DNA of 64,000 nt from GCA-2725625 sp964574215 (GCA_964574215.1 CAZNLR010000001.1:142617-206616), one strand, 5' to 3'. Positions 25,568 to 34,063 are shown, numbered from the stretch's first letter. Numbers and translations: made by a program. The notes: generated by a model from the letters alone, not told the origin.

Positions 25568-26299
25568 TTACGGTATCTTTTCCAATGCTGCGTTGATACG
25601 CCGGATCGTTTCGTCACTTACGCTTTTACTGCACATGAGGTACCGCTGATTGCCCGGTGGCACGTCTGACAGTTTGGCGGAAATTATGTCTTCACCGGCA
25701 ATGCCCAGCCGTTCCGACAGAATATCAAATTCCTCAGGCGCGGAAATGAAATACTCAAACCGGCGTCCGAGCAGCATTCTGACGATCCCATCTGAACTTT
25801 GCGATGTTCTGACCGTCCTTGGCGACAGAGATGCCATCAGCCCATCGACGAAACTCCCGTAGGAATATCCAAGTTTTGCGCCCAGCTTTAGGTTTTTATC
25901 GGCAAACAACGCCGCCAAGGTCGGGTGATTGATGCGGTGTGAATTGTCGGCCCGCATGACGATGACCTGTGGCCGGTCCTGGTAAACCGGCGTGCTGAAC
26001 TTGGCGAACTTCTCGCGCTCGGGTTTCTTAAACCATCCCGGCGAACACGCATTCGAGGCTCCCTGCCGGATTGTTTTTATCTGCGCCTTTGAAGACCTTC
26101 GCAGCCATTTGGCGGAGATTCCGGTGGCGATTAGAGCGCTTCTGACCCTGCCACTGACCAGACCTTTGACTGTGCCATCATCATTGGTCACATGGTACGG
26201 AGGTCGGTCCTCGTAAAGAATATTCAGGGTATCACCGTGCGCAACTGATGCCAGGTGCAAAGCCCAGAGAGACACGAGTATGATTGTGAACGTCTTCAT
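25568..26299 (-). CDS. Lone periplasmic solute-binding protein (SBP_bac_3-like)
   Basis: 243 residues from ATG 26299 (MKTFTIILVSLWALHLASVA, a Sec signal ending near AHGD). The longer open frame upstream is rejected because it has no signal peptide in place. The domain follows the PBPb pattern: LNILYEDRPPYHVTNDDGTV, FAKFSTPVYQDRPQVIVMR, LGAKLGYSYGSFVDGLM. It is more distant from the two paralogous binding proteins in this window. No transporter genes adjoin it, so the partner is unknown. The 68 bases upstream separate it from an AT-rich gene on the same strand. Confidence 0.8.
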   Translation of the reverse strand: MKTFTIILVSLWALHLASVAHGDTLNILYEDRPPYHVTNDDGTVKGLVSGRVRSALIATGISAKWLRRSSKAQIKTIRQGASNACSPGWFKKPEREKFAKFSTPVYQDRPQVIVMRADNSHRINHPTLAALFADKNLKLGAKLGYSYGSFVDGLMASLSPRTVRTSQSSDGIVRMLLGRRFEYFISAPEEFDILSERLGIAGEDIISAKLSDVPPGNQRYLMCSKSVSDETIRRINAALEKIP

Positions 26300-26366
26300 G
26301 CGAAGCCTTTCAAAGCAGCTGCGGGCTGCCGTCTTCCCGGACTTTATCCTCACTCGTCTAAACAGT

Positions 26367-27350
26367 CTATTTCCAATGCCGACCAATTGATCTTGTAGTC
26401 ATCTGGTAGTGTTTGTTATTTTTGTTAAACATCTTCCTCAAAATTGATTTGCATTTTTTGGTTTCGTTTTTTCTAAAAAATTCTGCCAGTGAAAAATACT
26501 CTTTGTTGTTATCTCGCGGGTAAGAGTATAGAACACCCGCATATCGATTAGCGCTTTCAAAACCAATTTTTCGGACTGCTTGTTCAACAGTTAAAAACCA
26601 CTCGACATACAAGTTGTAGTTCCGGGCTTCCTGGACAATCTCTTCTTTCGGTCCAAATTTTAGCACTGCAGATTTTCTGAATTCGTCATCCAGTATAATC
26701 TTTGGGCGGATAGTAAATACATACGAATTGGACTTTCCAAACGATCCAAATTGCTCAACGGCAATTTCATTTGCAACAGGCCTAGTGTCTACGTCGCTTG
26801 AAAATAGGCCTTGGAGCACGATATTTAGCTCAGACAGAAATATATCTTTAAAAGCACTTTGGCGTTTCTTCAAAACCCCCGATTTTGGCAGTTGATCTTT
26901 AAATAATATGTGATCGATATTCTTGGGATAAGTAATATTAACTCCATAAGAACTCACGCGTTTTATATCTAAAATTGCTTTAACTCGATTCGCAATATCA
27001 CGGACTAAAAGCTCATTTCTGTTACCTAATTCATAGTCCACCAAATCTTCCGTAATTGTAACGTCGGCGCTGTCATAATCGTGTTTTTCATAATAAGATA
27101 TAATTATTGTCGATGGACTATTGGATCTAATCAACCTAAGTGGCTGGGTTAAATCTGAAAGTATACTCAGATTAATTAGAATTGCTGGAAAATATGAGGC
27201 TTCTTTGTTTTCAAATGTTTCAGAAAAATTGTTCTCGATATTTCTGGCCTCAATATTGTTCTGAGAAAGCATAAGCTTTAAAGATTTTGTATATTCTTCA
27301 TCTAACTCGCTTATCAGTATCTCTACTTTTTTTTCCGACCTGCCATTCAT
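26367..27350 (-). CDS. AT-rich protein: receiver-like domain plus kinase N-lobe-like domain, apparently truncated
   Basis: 327 residues, much richer in A+T and in Asn, Lys and Ile than its neighbours. Residues 8-120 have the alternating pattern of a response-regulator fold (VEILISELDEEYTKSLKLML; PSTIIISYY) but without a clear phospho-acceptor Asp. Residues 190-290 resemble the nucleotide-binding lobe of phosphotransferase-like ternary-complex-associated domains (SYVFTIRP, SAVLKFGPKEEIVQEARNY). No catalytic lobe (HGD..N or DFG-like motif) follows before the stop, so the kinase fold looks cut short. This is probably a horizontally acquired and perhaps decaying gene. The domain reading is tentative. 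Confidence 0.55.
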   Translation of the reverse strand: MNGRSEKKVEILISELDEEYTKSLKLMLSQNNIEARNIENNFSETFENKEASYFPAILINLSILSDLTQPLRLIRSNSPSTIIISYYEKHDYDSADVTITEDLVDYELGNRNELLVRDIANRVKAILDIKRVSSYGVNITYPKNIDHILFKDQLPKSGVLKKRQSAFKDIFLSELNIVLQGLFSSDVDTRPVANEIAVEQFGSFGKSNSYVFTIRPKIILDDEFRKSAVLKFGPKEEIVQEARNYNLYVEWFLTVEQAVRKIGFESANRYAGVLYSYPRDNNKEYFSLAEFFRKNETKKCKSILRKMFNKNNKHYQMTTRSIGRHWK

Positions 27351-27562
27351 TTTTATCCCCCCATTTTCTCAAGAATAATAATTATCGTTAGGTAAGCGCT
27401 TAAAATACTGACTGTTGCTATATTTTTTTTATTAGTTGTATATTTTGTCATTGCAAACTATGAACTTCAATCATAAATAGCGAAAGTAAATTGCCAGTAG
27501 AATAAAACATGTTTAAGCCAAATATCTTATTTTATACTTCCCCCCTCCCACCATTCCCCTAC

Positions 27563-27581
27563 CGATAACCACCGGTTATCG
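27563..27581. promoter_or_regulatory. Perfect palindrome, candidate operator
   Basis: CGATAACCACCGGTTATCG: 8-base arms CGATAACC and GGTTATCG around ACC. It lies 124 bases before the transhydroxylase-like large subunit. No T-run follows, so an operator is likelier than a terminator. Confidence 0.5.
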
Positions 27582-27637
27582 TTCTCGGATGATTGACCAT
27601 TGGACCTTTGCCGCGCCTCCCGGCATCATGTTGCCCA

Positions 27638-27659
27638 GTTAACCAACAAAGTTAACCAA
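27638..27659 (+). promoter_or_regulatory. Tandem direct repeat AGTTAACCAA, candidate activator site
   Basis: AGTTAACCAA occurs at 27638-27647 and again at 27650-27659, a 12-base period that places both copies near the same helix face. Each contains GTTAAC, itself a palindrome. The position, 46 to 68 bases before the start codon, suits control of the transhydroxylase-like operon. Confidence 0.45.
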
Positions 27660-27705
27660 TCAATAAGAGCCAACCAAATTTCCGGCGGGGGAAAAGGAGT
27701 TATTT

Positions 27706-30231
27706 ATGTCCGAGCAGGTATTCACCAATTTGACCAATGCGGGGCCGGTGTCGGTTTATGTGCGGGACGGTAAGATCACGCGCATCCGGGCGCTGGACGC
27801 GGACGAGGCGGACTTCAAACCCTGGACCATCGAAGCGGACGGCCAAAGCTACACACCGCCGAAAAAATTCAACCTGTCGCCCTATGTCTATGGCGAGCGG
27901 CAGCGCATCTATTCGGACAACCGCATCAAGTATCCCATGAAGCGGGTGGATTTCGATCCCAACGGGGAGCGCAATCCCCAGAACCGGGGCAAGTCGGATT
28001 ATGAGCGCATCAGCTGGGACGAAGCCCTGGACCTGGTGGCGGGTGAAATCAAGCGGGTGCAGGACACCTACGGACCTTCCGCCGTTTCGGGCATGACCTC
28101 GTCCCACCATAATTGGGGTATCGTCGGCTATAAGATGGGGCCGTTCTGGCGGTTCTTCAACCATATCGGCTACACCCCCGTGTTCGACAATCCCGACAGC
28201 TGGGAAGGCTGGCATTGGGGGGCGACGCACACTTACGGCTTTTACTGGCGGCTGGGCATGCCGGAACAGTACGATCTGTTGGAAGACGGCCTCAAAAACG
28301 CCGAGATGATCGTCTACTGGTCCAACGACCCGGATTCCACGCGCGGCATCTATACCGGCCAGGATGCGTCGATCTGGCGGCAGTGGCTCAAGGACAAGGG
28401 CGTCGAGATGGTCTTCATCGATCCTTTCCATAATTTCACCGCCGCCGCCATGGACGGCAAGTGGATCGCGCCCCGCATGGGCACCGATACCGCCGTGGCC
28501 ATGGCCATCGCCTATGTCTGGCTGACCGAGGAGACCTACGACAAGGAGTATATCGAAAGCCGTACCGTGGGCTTCGACCAGTTCAAGGACTATGTGCTGG
28601 GCAAGGAGGACGGTGAAGCCAAGACGCCTCGCTGGGCGGCCGAGGAATCCGGCGTGCCCGCCCGCACCATTACCGCGCTGGCCCGCCAATGGGCCAAGAA
28701 ACGCACGGTGCTTTCGGGTGGTGCAAGGGGCGGTGAAGGCGGTGCCTGCCGCACAGCCTACGGCACCGAATGGGCCCGCATGATGGTGCTCCTCCAGGCC
28801 ATGCAGGGGCTGGGCAAGCCGGGGGTCAGCATCTGGGGCACTTCCATGGGCGCGCCCTTCGACGCATCTATTTGGTTCCCGGGCTATGCCGATCCCGAGG
28901 GCCGTATGAGTACGTCCAGCGCCGCCGACAAGACCTATCCGAACCCCAATCCCCAAAGGTTATATAGACCGGATGTGCCCGATGCCGTGCTCGATCCGCC
29001 CTACAGTTGGATCGGCGAGGGCTTCTGCGGTAATTCCTTGGAGCAGCAGTTCAAACCCTACACCTATCCGGCGGAGGGCTGTTCCGAAATCAAGCTCTGG
29101 TACCGCTACGGCGGCTCCTTCTTCGGCACCATGAACGACACCACCAAATGGGCCCGCATGTATCAGAGCCCCAAGCTGGAATTCGTCGTCAATCAGGATT
29201 GCTGGTGGGCGGGGGAAACCCGCTTCGCCGATGTCATCCTGCCCGCCTGCACCCATATGGAACGGGAAGATCTGGGCGAATGGGGCACCGGCAACGGCTA
29301 TACCCAGCACGCCTCCAACGGCTGTAACTTCCGGGTCATCGTGCGCCAGCAGAAATGCATCGAGCCCCTGTGGGAATCCAAGTCCGACTACGATATTTTC
29401 TCCGAACTGGCCGGCAAGCTCGGCTTCCGGGACGAGTTCACCGAAGGTAAGACCGACAAGGACTGGGCCAAGGCCTTTTTTGAAATTTCCGACCTCAAGG
29501 ATCACATCTCCTGGGAAGAGTTCGACAAAAAGGGCTATTACATCATCAACGTGCCGGATGACTACCAGTCGACCCCGGGCCTCCGCTGGTTCGCCGAAGG
29601 GCGCAACTGCGATACGCCCGACATCGGCAACCCCAAGCGCACCACCAATGAGGCCGACCAGCTGGGCACCTATTCGGGCAAGATCGAGTTCGTCTCGGAA
29701 AGCCTGGCCCAGCATACGCCCGACGACACCGAACGGCCGGTGTCGCCTCATTATATCAAGAGCTGGGAGGGGCATCATTCGCCCAAGATCGACAAGTACC
29801 CGATCCAGCTGTTGTCGCCGCACCCGCGCTTTACCTTTCACACCCACTATGACGGTCACACGGCGTCCCTCAACGACATTCCGGCGCACCGCATCAAGGT
29901 TGACGGCCACCCCTATTGGCCGGCGCGCATCAATCCCGACGACGCCAGGGCCCGGGGGATCGAGGACGGTGACATTGTCCGGCTCTACAACGACCGCGCT
30001 CAAGGCGTTCTCTGCTGCGCCGTGGTGACCGAACGGGTCAAGCCGGGGGTGGTGCATGCCTACGCGTCATCGGGGGTTTACGACCCCATCGATCCCGGCG
30101 ATCCCGATTCCATCGATCGGGGGGGCTGCGTCAACATGTTGTCGCCCAGTAAATTAATGTCCAAGAATGTGCCGGGCATGGCGCCCAATTCCAGTCTCAT
30201 CCAATTTGAAAAATGGGAGGGCAAACGATGA
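27706..30231 (+). CDS. Transhydroxylase-like molybdopterin enzyme, large subunit (pyrogallol hydroxytransferase family)
   Basis: 841 residues. It matches, as I recall that sequence, the large subunit of Pelobacter acidigallici pyrogallol-phloroglucinol transhydroxylase over its full length: YPMKRVDFDPNGERNPQ, SDYERISWDEA, NPDSWEGWHWG, PEQYDLLEDGLKNAEMIV, WFAEGR and RGGCVNMLSP. As in that enzyme, the N-terminus has no Cys cluster motif. By a constant 10-residue offset, the catalytic His, Asp, Mo-ligand Ser and Tyr of transhydroxylase (144, 174, 175, 404 from memory) fall on His134, Asp164, Ser165 and Tyr394 here. No Tat signal, so cytoplasmic. It overlaps the small subunit (ATGA). Related resorcinol hydroxylase of Azoarcus is an alternative model. 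Family confident; substrate open. Confidence 0.88.
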   Translation: MSEQVFTNLTNAGPVSVYVRDGKITRIRALDADEADFKPWTIEADGQSYTPPKKFNLSPYVYGERQRIYSDNRIKYPMKRVDFDPNGERNPQNRGKSDYERISWDEALDLVAGEIKRVQDTYGPSAVSGMTSSHHNWGIVGYKMGPFWRFFNHIGYTPVFDNPDSWEGWHWGATHTYGFYWRLGMPEQYDLLEDGLKNAEMIVYWSNDPDSTRGIYTGQDASIWRQWLKDKGVEMVFIDPFHNFTAAAMDGKWIAPRMGTDTAVAMAIAYVWLTEETYDKEYIESRTVGFDQFKDYVLGKEDGEAKTPRWAAEESGVPARTITALARQWAKKRTVLSGGARGGEGGACRTAYGTEWARMMVLLQAMQGLGKPGVSIWGTSMGAPFDASIWFPGYADPEGRMSTSSAADKTYPNPNPQRLYRPDVPDAVLDPPYSWIGEGFCGNSLEQQFKPYTYPAEGCSEIKLWYRYGGSFFGTMNDTTKWARMYQSPKLEFVVNQDCWWAGETRFADVILPACTHMEREDLGEWGTGNGYTQHASNGCNFRVIVRQQKCIEPLWESKSDYDIFSELAGKLGFRDEFTEGKTDKDWAKAFFEISDLKDHISWEEFDKKGYYIINVPDDYQSTPGLRWFAEGRNCDTPDIGNPKRTTNEADQLGTYSGKIEFVSESLAQHTPDDTERPVSPHYIKSWEGHHSPKIDKYPIQLLSPHPRFTFHTHYDGHTASLNDIPAHRIKVDGHPYWPARINPDDARARGIEDGDIVRLYNDRAQGVLCCAVVTERVKPGVVHAYASSGVYDPIDPGDPDSIDRGGCVNMLSPSKLMSKNVPGMAPNSSLIQFEKWEGKR

Positions 30232-31082
30232 CCAAATTTTCAATGATCGTCGATGTGGACAAATGCACCGGCTGTTACGCCTGTTTCCTGACCTGCCGGG
30301 ACGAATATGTGGACAACGACCATCTGCCCTATTCGGCAGCCCAGCCCCCGGCCAATTCCGAGCGCGGCCAGAACTGGATCAGGGTCGAGGAAGAAGAGCG
30401 GGGAACCTTCCCCAAGGTCAAAGTCTCTTATACGCCGATCATGTGCCAGAACTGCGAGGATGCGCCCTGCATCGAGGCGGCCACGGATGGCGCCGTGTTC
30501 CGGCGGGACGACGGCATCGTTATGATCGATCCCGAAAAAGCCGACGGCCAGAAAGCCATCGCCGAGTCTTGCCCTTACGGCGTGATCTTCTGGAACGAAG
30601 AAAAGAAGCTGGCCCAGAAATGTACCTTCTGTTCGCACCTGTTGGATGACGGCTGGCAGATGCCCCGCTGTGCCGAAGCCTGTCCGGTGGAGGCCATTCT
30701 GTTCGGCGATCTCGACGATCCCGACAGCGCCATCTCGCAAAAACGGATGGCGGGCGGTATGGAGGAACTCAATCCCGAATACGGCATCAAGCCGACCGTC
30801 GCTTATGTGGGCCTGCCCAAGCGCTTCATCGCCGGCGAGGTCGTTTTCGCAGGTGATGAGGAAGAATGTGCCGAAGGAGTTTCGGTGATGCTGGCGGGTG
30901 ACAGCGGTACGCTGTCGACGGCGACCGACGCTTTCGGCGATTTCGAGTTTGCCGGGCTGAAAGACGGCAGCGACGTTTCCATCGAAATCGATGCGCCGGG
31001 CCGGAAGACCTACAGCGTCGACATCAAAACCGACATCGATCACAATCTCGGCGTTATCCTGTTGGAGGCTTCTACCGACTAG
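30228..31082 (+). CDS. Transhydroxylase-like small subunit: three 4Fe-4S clusters plus C-terminal beta domain
   Basis: 284 residues from the ATG at 30228, which overlaps the preceding stop. Twelve Cys fit three 4Fe-4S clusters: 13, 16, 19, 23 (CTGCYACFLTC); 73, 76, 81 (CQNCEDAPC); 115; 132, 135 (CTFC); 148, 152 (CAEAC). From about residue 200 a separate domain (GEVVFAGDEEECAEGVSVML, DAFGDFEFAGLKDGSDVSIE) has the pattern of a CnaB/carboxypeptidase-regulatory-like beta sandwich. That same fusion of iron-sulfur part and beta domain is a mark of the transhydroxylase beta subunit, supporting the family call. The domain is absent from ordinary DmsB/NrfC-type subunits. Confidence 0.88.
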   Translation: MTKFSMIVDVDKCTGCYACFLTCRDEYVDNDHLPYSAAQPPANSERGQNWIRVEEEERGTFPKVKVSYTPIMCQNCEDAPCIEAATDGAVFRRDDGIVMIDPEKADGQKAIAESCPYGVIFWNEEKKLAQKCTFCSHLLDDGWQMPRCAEACPVEAILFGDLDDPDSAISQKRMAGGMEELNPEYGIKPTVAYVGLPKRFIAGEVVFAGDEEECAEGVSVMLAGDSGTLSTATDAFGDFEFAGLKDGSDVSIEIDAPGRKTYSVDIKTDIDHNLGVILLEASTD

Positions 31083-31132
31083 TATGTAGCGGATTTGTCA
31101 CCGTAGCTGGACTTGTTAACTGCGATACCAAT

Positions 31133-31151
31133 GTGCACATTAAATGTACAC
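31133..31151. promoter_or_regulatory. Near-perfect palindrome upstream of kinase gene
   Basis: GTGCACATTAAATGTACAC, nine-base arms with one mismatch around a central A. It lies 43 bases before the kinase start at 31195 and 51 bases after the transhydroxylase-like operon. A candidate operator for the kinase gene. Confidence 0.45.
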
Positions 31152-31194
31152 GATATTTGCGTTATACAAGTAAATCCGACTATGATCCGGCTTC

Positions 31195-32658
31195 ATGAAA
31201 AACAACGTTTCCGACCACCCGACCGATCACGCTGCCGAGTCCGCCCGGTGGATTGACCGGCGGATTATTGCTGAAAGTGTATTTTTACTTTTTGGCGCCG
31301 TGTTTGTCGGCGTTGTCGCCGGCCTGCAACAAAAATTTGTCATCGGCGTCGAAAACCTCGAGATCAAACTTCTGATCGCACCGATCGTCGTAGGGGGCGC
31401 GCTGGGTTCCTTGGTGGGTTATTTTGTACGCCGGAGCCGGCGCCCGCTGCTGGAAAATTTGGAACAAGAGCGAACCCTGTCCCGCAGCCGTGAATCTACG
31501 CAACGGTTGTTGGAAGATCAGGTCAGCGCCAGCGCCACCAGCCTCGAAGCGGCGCTGGAACAAATGACAGCTGCCCAGGAGGATTTGCGGCAGCGTAATC
31601 TGATCCTGGAAACCCAGCTAAATGCGTCACTGGACGGTATTTTGGTGGTTGATAAAAGTGATAGGGCCGTCTCCTGGAATCAACGGTTTATGGAGATGTG
31701 GAAAATTCCGGAGGAACTTCTTACCAAAGGCGACTTGGCTCCGATCATGAAAATTTCCAAGGAAATGGTAAATGATAGCGATGAACTTGAACGTCTGATC
31801 ATGGAGTTCCGGAAAAATGTCGGTGATCCGGAGGAATTACCCGGCCGCGAAGTGGTTATGAAGGACGGCCGCGTATTGGAAATTTTTTCAAGGACTTTGA
31901 GCGATCAAGAGGGTCATGCCAATGGCAGAATCTCCTTTAACCGGGATGTCACCGAACAAAAGAAAATAGAAAAACTGAAATCCGAATTTATTTCCCTGGC
32001 CAGTCACGAGCTGCGGACGCCGCTGACGTCGATTTTCGCCTCGATCCGGCTGCTTCTTTCCGATGAAGTGGCCGCAAAGCTGGACGACCAAGCGAAAGGT
32101 CTGCTGGAAATATCGTCGCGCAATTGCAACCGCCTACTTAGTTTGGTCGACGATATCCTGGACATGGAAAAAATCATTACCGGCAAAATGACATTTGATT
32201 TTGCACCGGTTGATATCGGCGATGTGGTTAGAAAATCTATTGAGGAAAACGAAGCCTATGCTCATGAGTTCGATGTCAAACTCGAATTCGAAAAACCCGA
32301 TGGTCCGATATCCGTAAGTTGTGATTCAGAACGCATTATACAGGTTATGTCCAATTTGCTGTCTAACGCCGCAAAATTCTCTCCCCGGGGAGAGGTTGTC
32401 ACCGTGGATATCGAGTTCTTCGACGATATCGTGAGGGTGTCGGTTGCCGATCTGGGTGACGGCGTACCGGCCGGTTTCGATAAGCAGATTTTTGAAAAAT
32501 TTACCCAGGCAGAAAACCTCAATACGCGTTCGAAAGGCGGATTAGGATTAGGGCTGAGCATATCGAAATCGATCATCGACCAGCATGGCGGCACCATCGA
32601 TTTCAAATCCGAAAAAGGTAAGGGGGCGACATTTTATTTTGAACTTCCCCGTATCTAG
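31195..32658 (+). CDS. Membrane PAS sensor histidine kinase
   Basis: 487 residues. Two membrane segments lie near 24-45 (ESVFLLFGAVFVGVVAGL) and 58-78 (LIAPIVVGGALGSLVGYFV), followed by a coiled coil (about 85-140). A PAS domain comes next (ILVVDKSDRAVSWNQRFMEM), then HisKA with SLASHELRTPLTS (His271) and HATPase (NLLSNAAKFSPRG, VADLGDGVPAG, KGGLGLGLSISKSI). No receiver domain is fused and no regulator gene is adjacent. The gene follows the transhydroxylase-like pair by 112 bases on the same strand and may control it (inference from position). It abuts a convergent small gene. Confidence 0.87.
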   Translation: MKNNVSDHPTDHAAESARWIDRRIIAESVFLLFGAVFVGVVAGLQQKFVIGVENLEIKLLIAPIVVGGALGSLVGYFVRRSRRPLLENLEQERTLSRSRESTQRLLEDQVSASATSLEAALEQMTAAQEDLRQRNLILETQLNASLDGILVVDKSDRAVSWNQRFMEMWKIPEELLTKGDLAPIMKISKEMVNDSDELERLIMEFRKNVGDPEELPGREVVMKDGRVLEIFSRTLSDQEGHANGRISFNRDVTEQKKIEKLKSEFISLASHELRTPLTSIFASIRLLLSDEVAAKLDDQAKGLLEISSRNCNRLLSLVDDILDMEKIITGKMTFDFAPVDIGDVVRKSIEENEAYAHEFDVKLEFEKPDGPISVSCDSERIIQVMSNLLSNAAKFSPRGEVVTVDIEFFDDIVRVSVADLGDGVPAGFDKQIFEKFTQAENLNTRSKGGLGLGLSISKSIIDQHGGTIDFKSEKGKGATFYFELPRI

Positions 32659-32964
32659 CTATTTTACGTTCCGCCGAATGTAATCCTTCATATATTCCAG
32701 CGCCCGTGATGATTTTCTGGGCTTCTTGGCCGTCGGCGTTGGGCATGGTTTCTTCGACACCATCCAGGACGGATTGTTCAATTCCATGGCGCAGGAGGCC
32801 AGGCGATTACCCTGAGGTGTCGAGAGGCAGATGCTGTCCCCCAGATTAAAGTCCCCGCCGAAATAGCGGCAGGTATTGACGATTTCCATGGCCCCTACGC
32901 CGCGAACCGAGAGGACCAGTCCCAGGAACATCAAAAGCATTCCGCGATGAAGCTTCATATCCAC
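32659..32964 (-). CDS. Small secreted protein of unknown function
   Basis: 101 residues (or 99 from the second Met at 32958). An N-terminal signal peptide is clear: KLHRGMLLMFLGLVLSVRGV ending near GAME. The mature part has four Cys (NTCRYFGGDF, SICLSTPQ, ASCAMELN, KKPCPTPT), which could form two disulfides in the periplasm, then a basic tail (KKPRKSSRALEYMKDYIRRN). No family is recognised. It is convergent with the kinase gene with no gap between stops. Confidence 0.6.
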   Translation of the reverse strand: MDMKLHRGMLLMFLGLVLSVRGVGAMEIVNTCRYFGGDFNLGDSICLSTPQGNRLASCAMELNNPSWMVSKKPCPTPTAKKPRKSSRALEYMKDYIRRNVK

Positions 32965-33115
32965 CCGCCTTAGTTACTTGGGTTCATTTTACGACAAGGT
33001 GTGGCGGTAACCTAGCCTGAGTTCAAAATCCTCGCCCGGACTCTGCTTGATTAAAACGGCGTCCCCCTCTAATCATAGCGAAAGAAAAACCAATAATTAA
33101 ATGACGGGGAAGAGC

Positions 33116-34063
33116 ATGACGACAGCCTTAATTGTCGACACCGAATATGAAAAATACCGGGATTATTTAGAGCCCAAATTCCCAGAGGTAAAATTTCTTT
33201 ATGCCCGTGACGGCGAAGATGTGCCGGGTCCGCTCAACGAAGCCGAGGTGCTGATTTCAATTGCCCGCTGGCTGACACCGGAAATGGCAGGTCAGGCTCA
33301 AGGCCTCAAATGGATCCAATGCAACATAACGGGCACCGATCATTTGGTGGAACCCCTGGCCGTCCGCCCTGATATTATTCTGACCAACGGGCGCGGCATC
33401 CACGGTCCGCAAATGACCGAAATGGCACTGCTTCACATGCTGGCGCTCTATCGCCAGGTGCGGCGTCTGACCAAAAACCAGGAACAGCACGTCTTCGACC
33501 GTTTCCTGCCCAAGGTGTTGGATACCAGGAAGGTGGCGATCCTGGGCATGGGGGCCATCGCCGAGCATATGGCCAAAACCTTCAAGGCCTTGGGTATGAC
33601 GGTCTACGGTATCTCCCGCACCGACCGGCCCGTCGAGGGCATCGATAAAATGTTTTCCCGGAACGCCATTACCGAAGCCGTCGCCGACGTGGATTTCCTG
33701 GTGGCGCTGGTGCCCTACGGCCCGGATACCGACAAGATCGTCAATGCCGACGTCTTCAAGGCCATGAAACCGGACGCCTGCCTGGTCAATATCGCCCGGG
33801 GCGGGGTGGTCGATGAAAGTGCGCTGATCGAGGCGCTCAATACAGGAGAGATCGCCGCCGCCGGGCTGGACGTTTACGAAGTGGCGCCGCTGCCCGATGA
33901 CAGTCCTCTCTGGGATATGGAAAATGTCTTTATGACGCCGTTCATCGGCGGGCGCAGCGATATGTATGCGGAAAGAATTCTGACCGTCATCGAACCCAAT
34001 CTGCGCCACTATGTGGACGGAGAATTGAACAAAATGATGAATGTGGTGAAATCTGGAAAATAA
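33116..34063 (+). CDS. D-2-hydroxyacid dehydrogenase-family protein lacking the catalytic His
   Basis: 315 residues from ATG 33116, which has GGGGAAG upstream (an ATG 15 bases earlier lacks one). The NAD-binding core reads VAILGMGAIAEHMAKTFKAL, then NIARGGVVDESALIEALNTG with the substrate-binding Arg and LDVYEVAPLPDDSPLW with the Glu. The third catalytic residue, normally His in TPH.GG/A, is Phe276 (TPFIGGRSDMY). The family reduces 2-keto acids or oxidises D-2-hydroxy acids; this copy may have altered activity. A pair of palindromes follows immediately, ahead of the M24-fold gene on the same strand. Confidence 0.82.
   Translation: MTTALIVDTEYEKYRDYLEPKFPEVKFLYARDGEDVPGPLNEAEVLISIARWLTPEMAGQAQGLKWIQCNITGTDHLVEPLAVRPDIILTNGRGIHGPQMTEMALLHMLALYRQVRRLTKNQEQHVFDRFLPKVLDTRKVAILGMGAIAEHMAKTFKALGMTVYGISRTDRPVEGIDKMFSRNAITEAVADVDFLVALVPYGPDTDKIVNADVFKAMKPDACLVNIARGGVVDESALIEALNTGEIAAAGLDVYEVAPLPDDSPLWDMENVFMTPFIGGRSDMYAERILTVIEPNLRHYVDGELNKMMNVVKSGK

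Larger units (their letters stand above)
27351..27705. other. Intergenic region upstream of the transhydroxylase-like genes
   Basis: 355 bases with no gene. The left half is AT-rich like the neighbouring foreign-looking gene and probably holds its promoter. The right half changes composition near 27540 (a C-rich run) and contains two candidate regulator sites, listed separately. A good ribosome site (AAGGAG, 27694-27699) lies 6 bases before the start at 27706. Confidence 0.7.

Noticed and set aside
26300..26386. Upstream extension of the binding protein at 25568
   Set aside because: It would put the signal peptide in the middle of the protein; the ATG at 26299 starts the signal exactly.
27700..30057. 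Long open frames on the minus strand opposite the transhydroxylase-like large subunit (27700-28956 and 28960-30057)
   Set aside because: They mirror a high-GC coding gene with strong family homology; their translations are rich in Gly, His and Arg and match nothing recognisable.
27706..30231. Formate dehydrogenase or arsenite oxidase as identity of the large subunit
   Set aside because: No N-terminal Cys cluster, Ser rather than Cys/SeCys in the Mo-ligand position, and block-by-block match to transhydroxylase.
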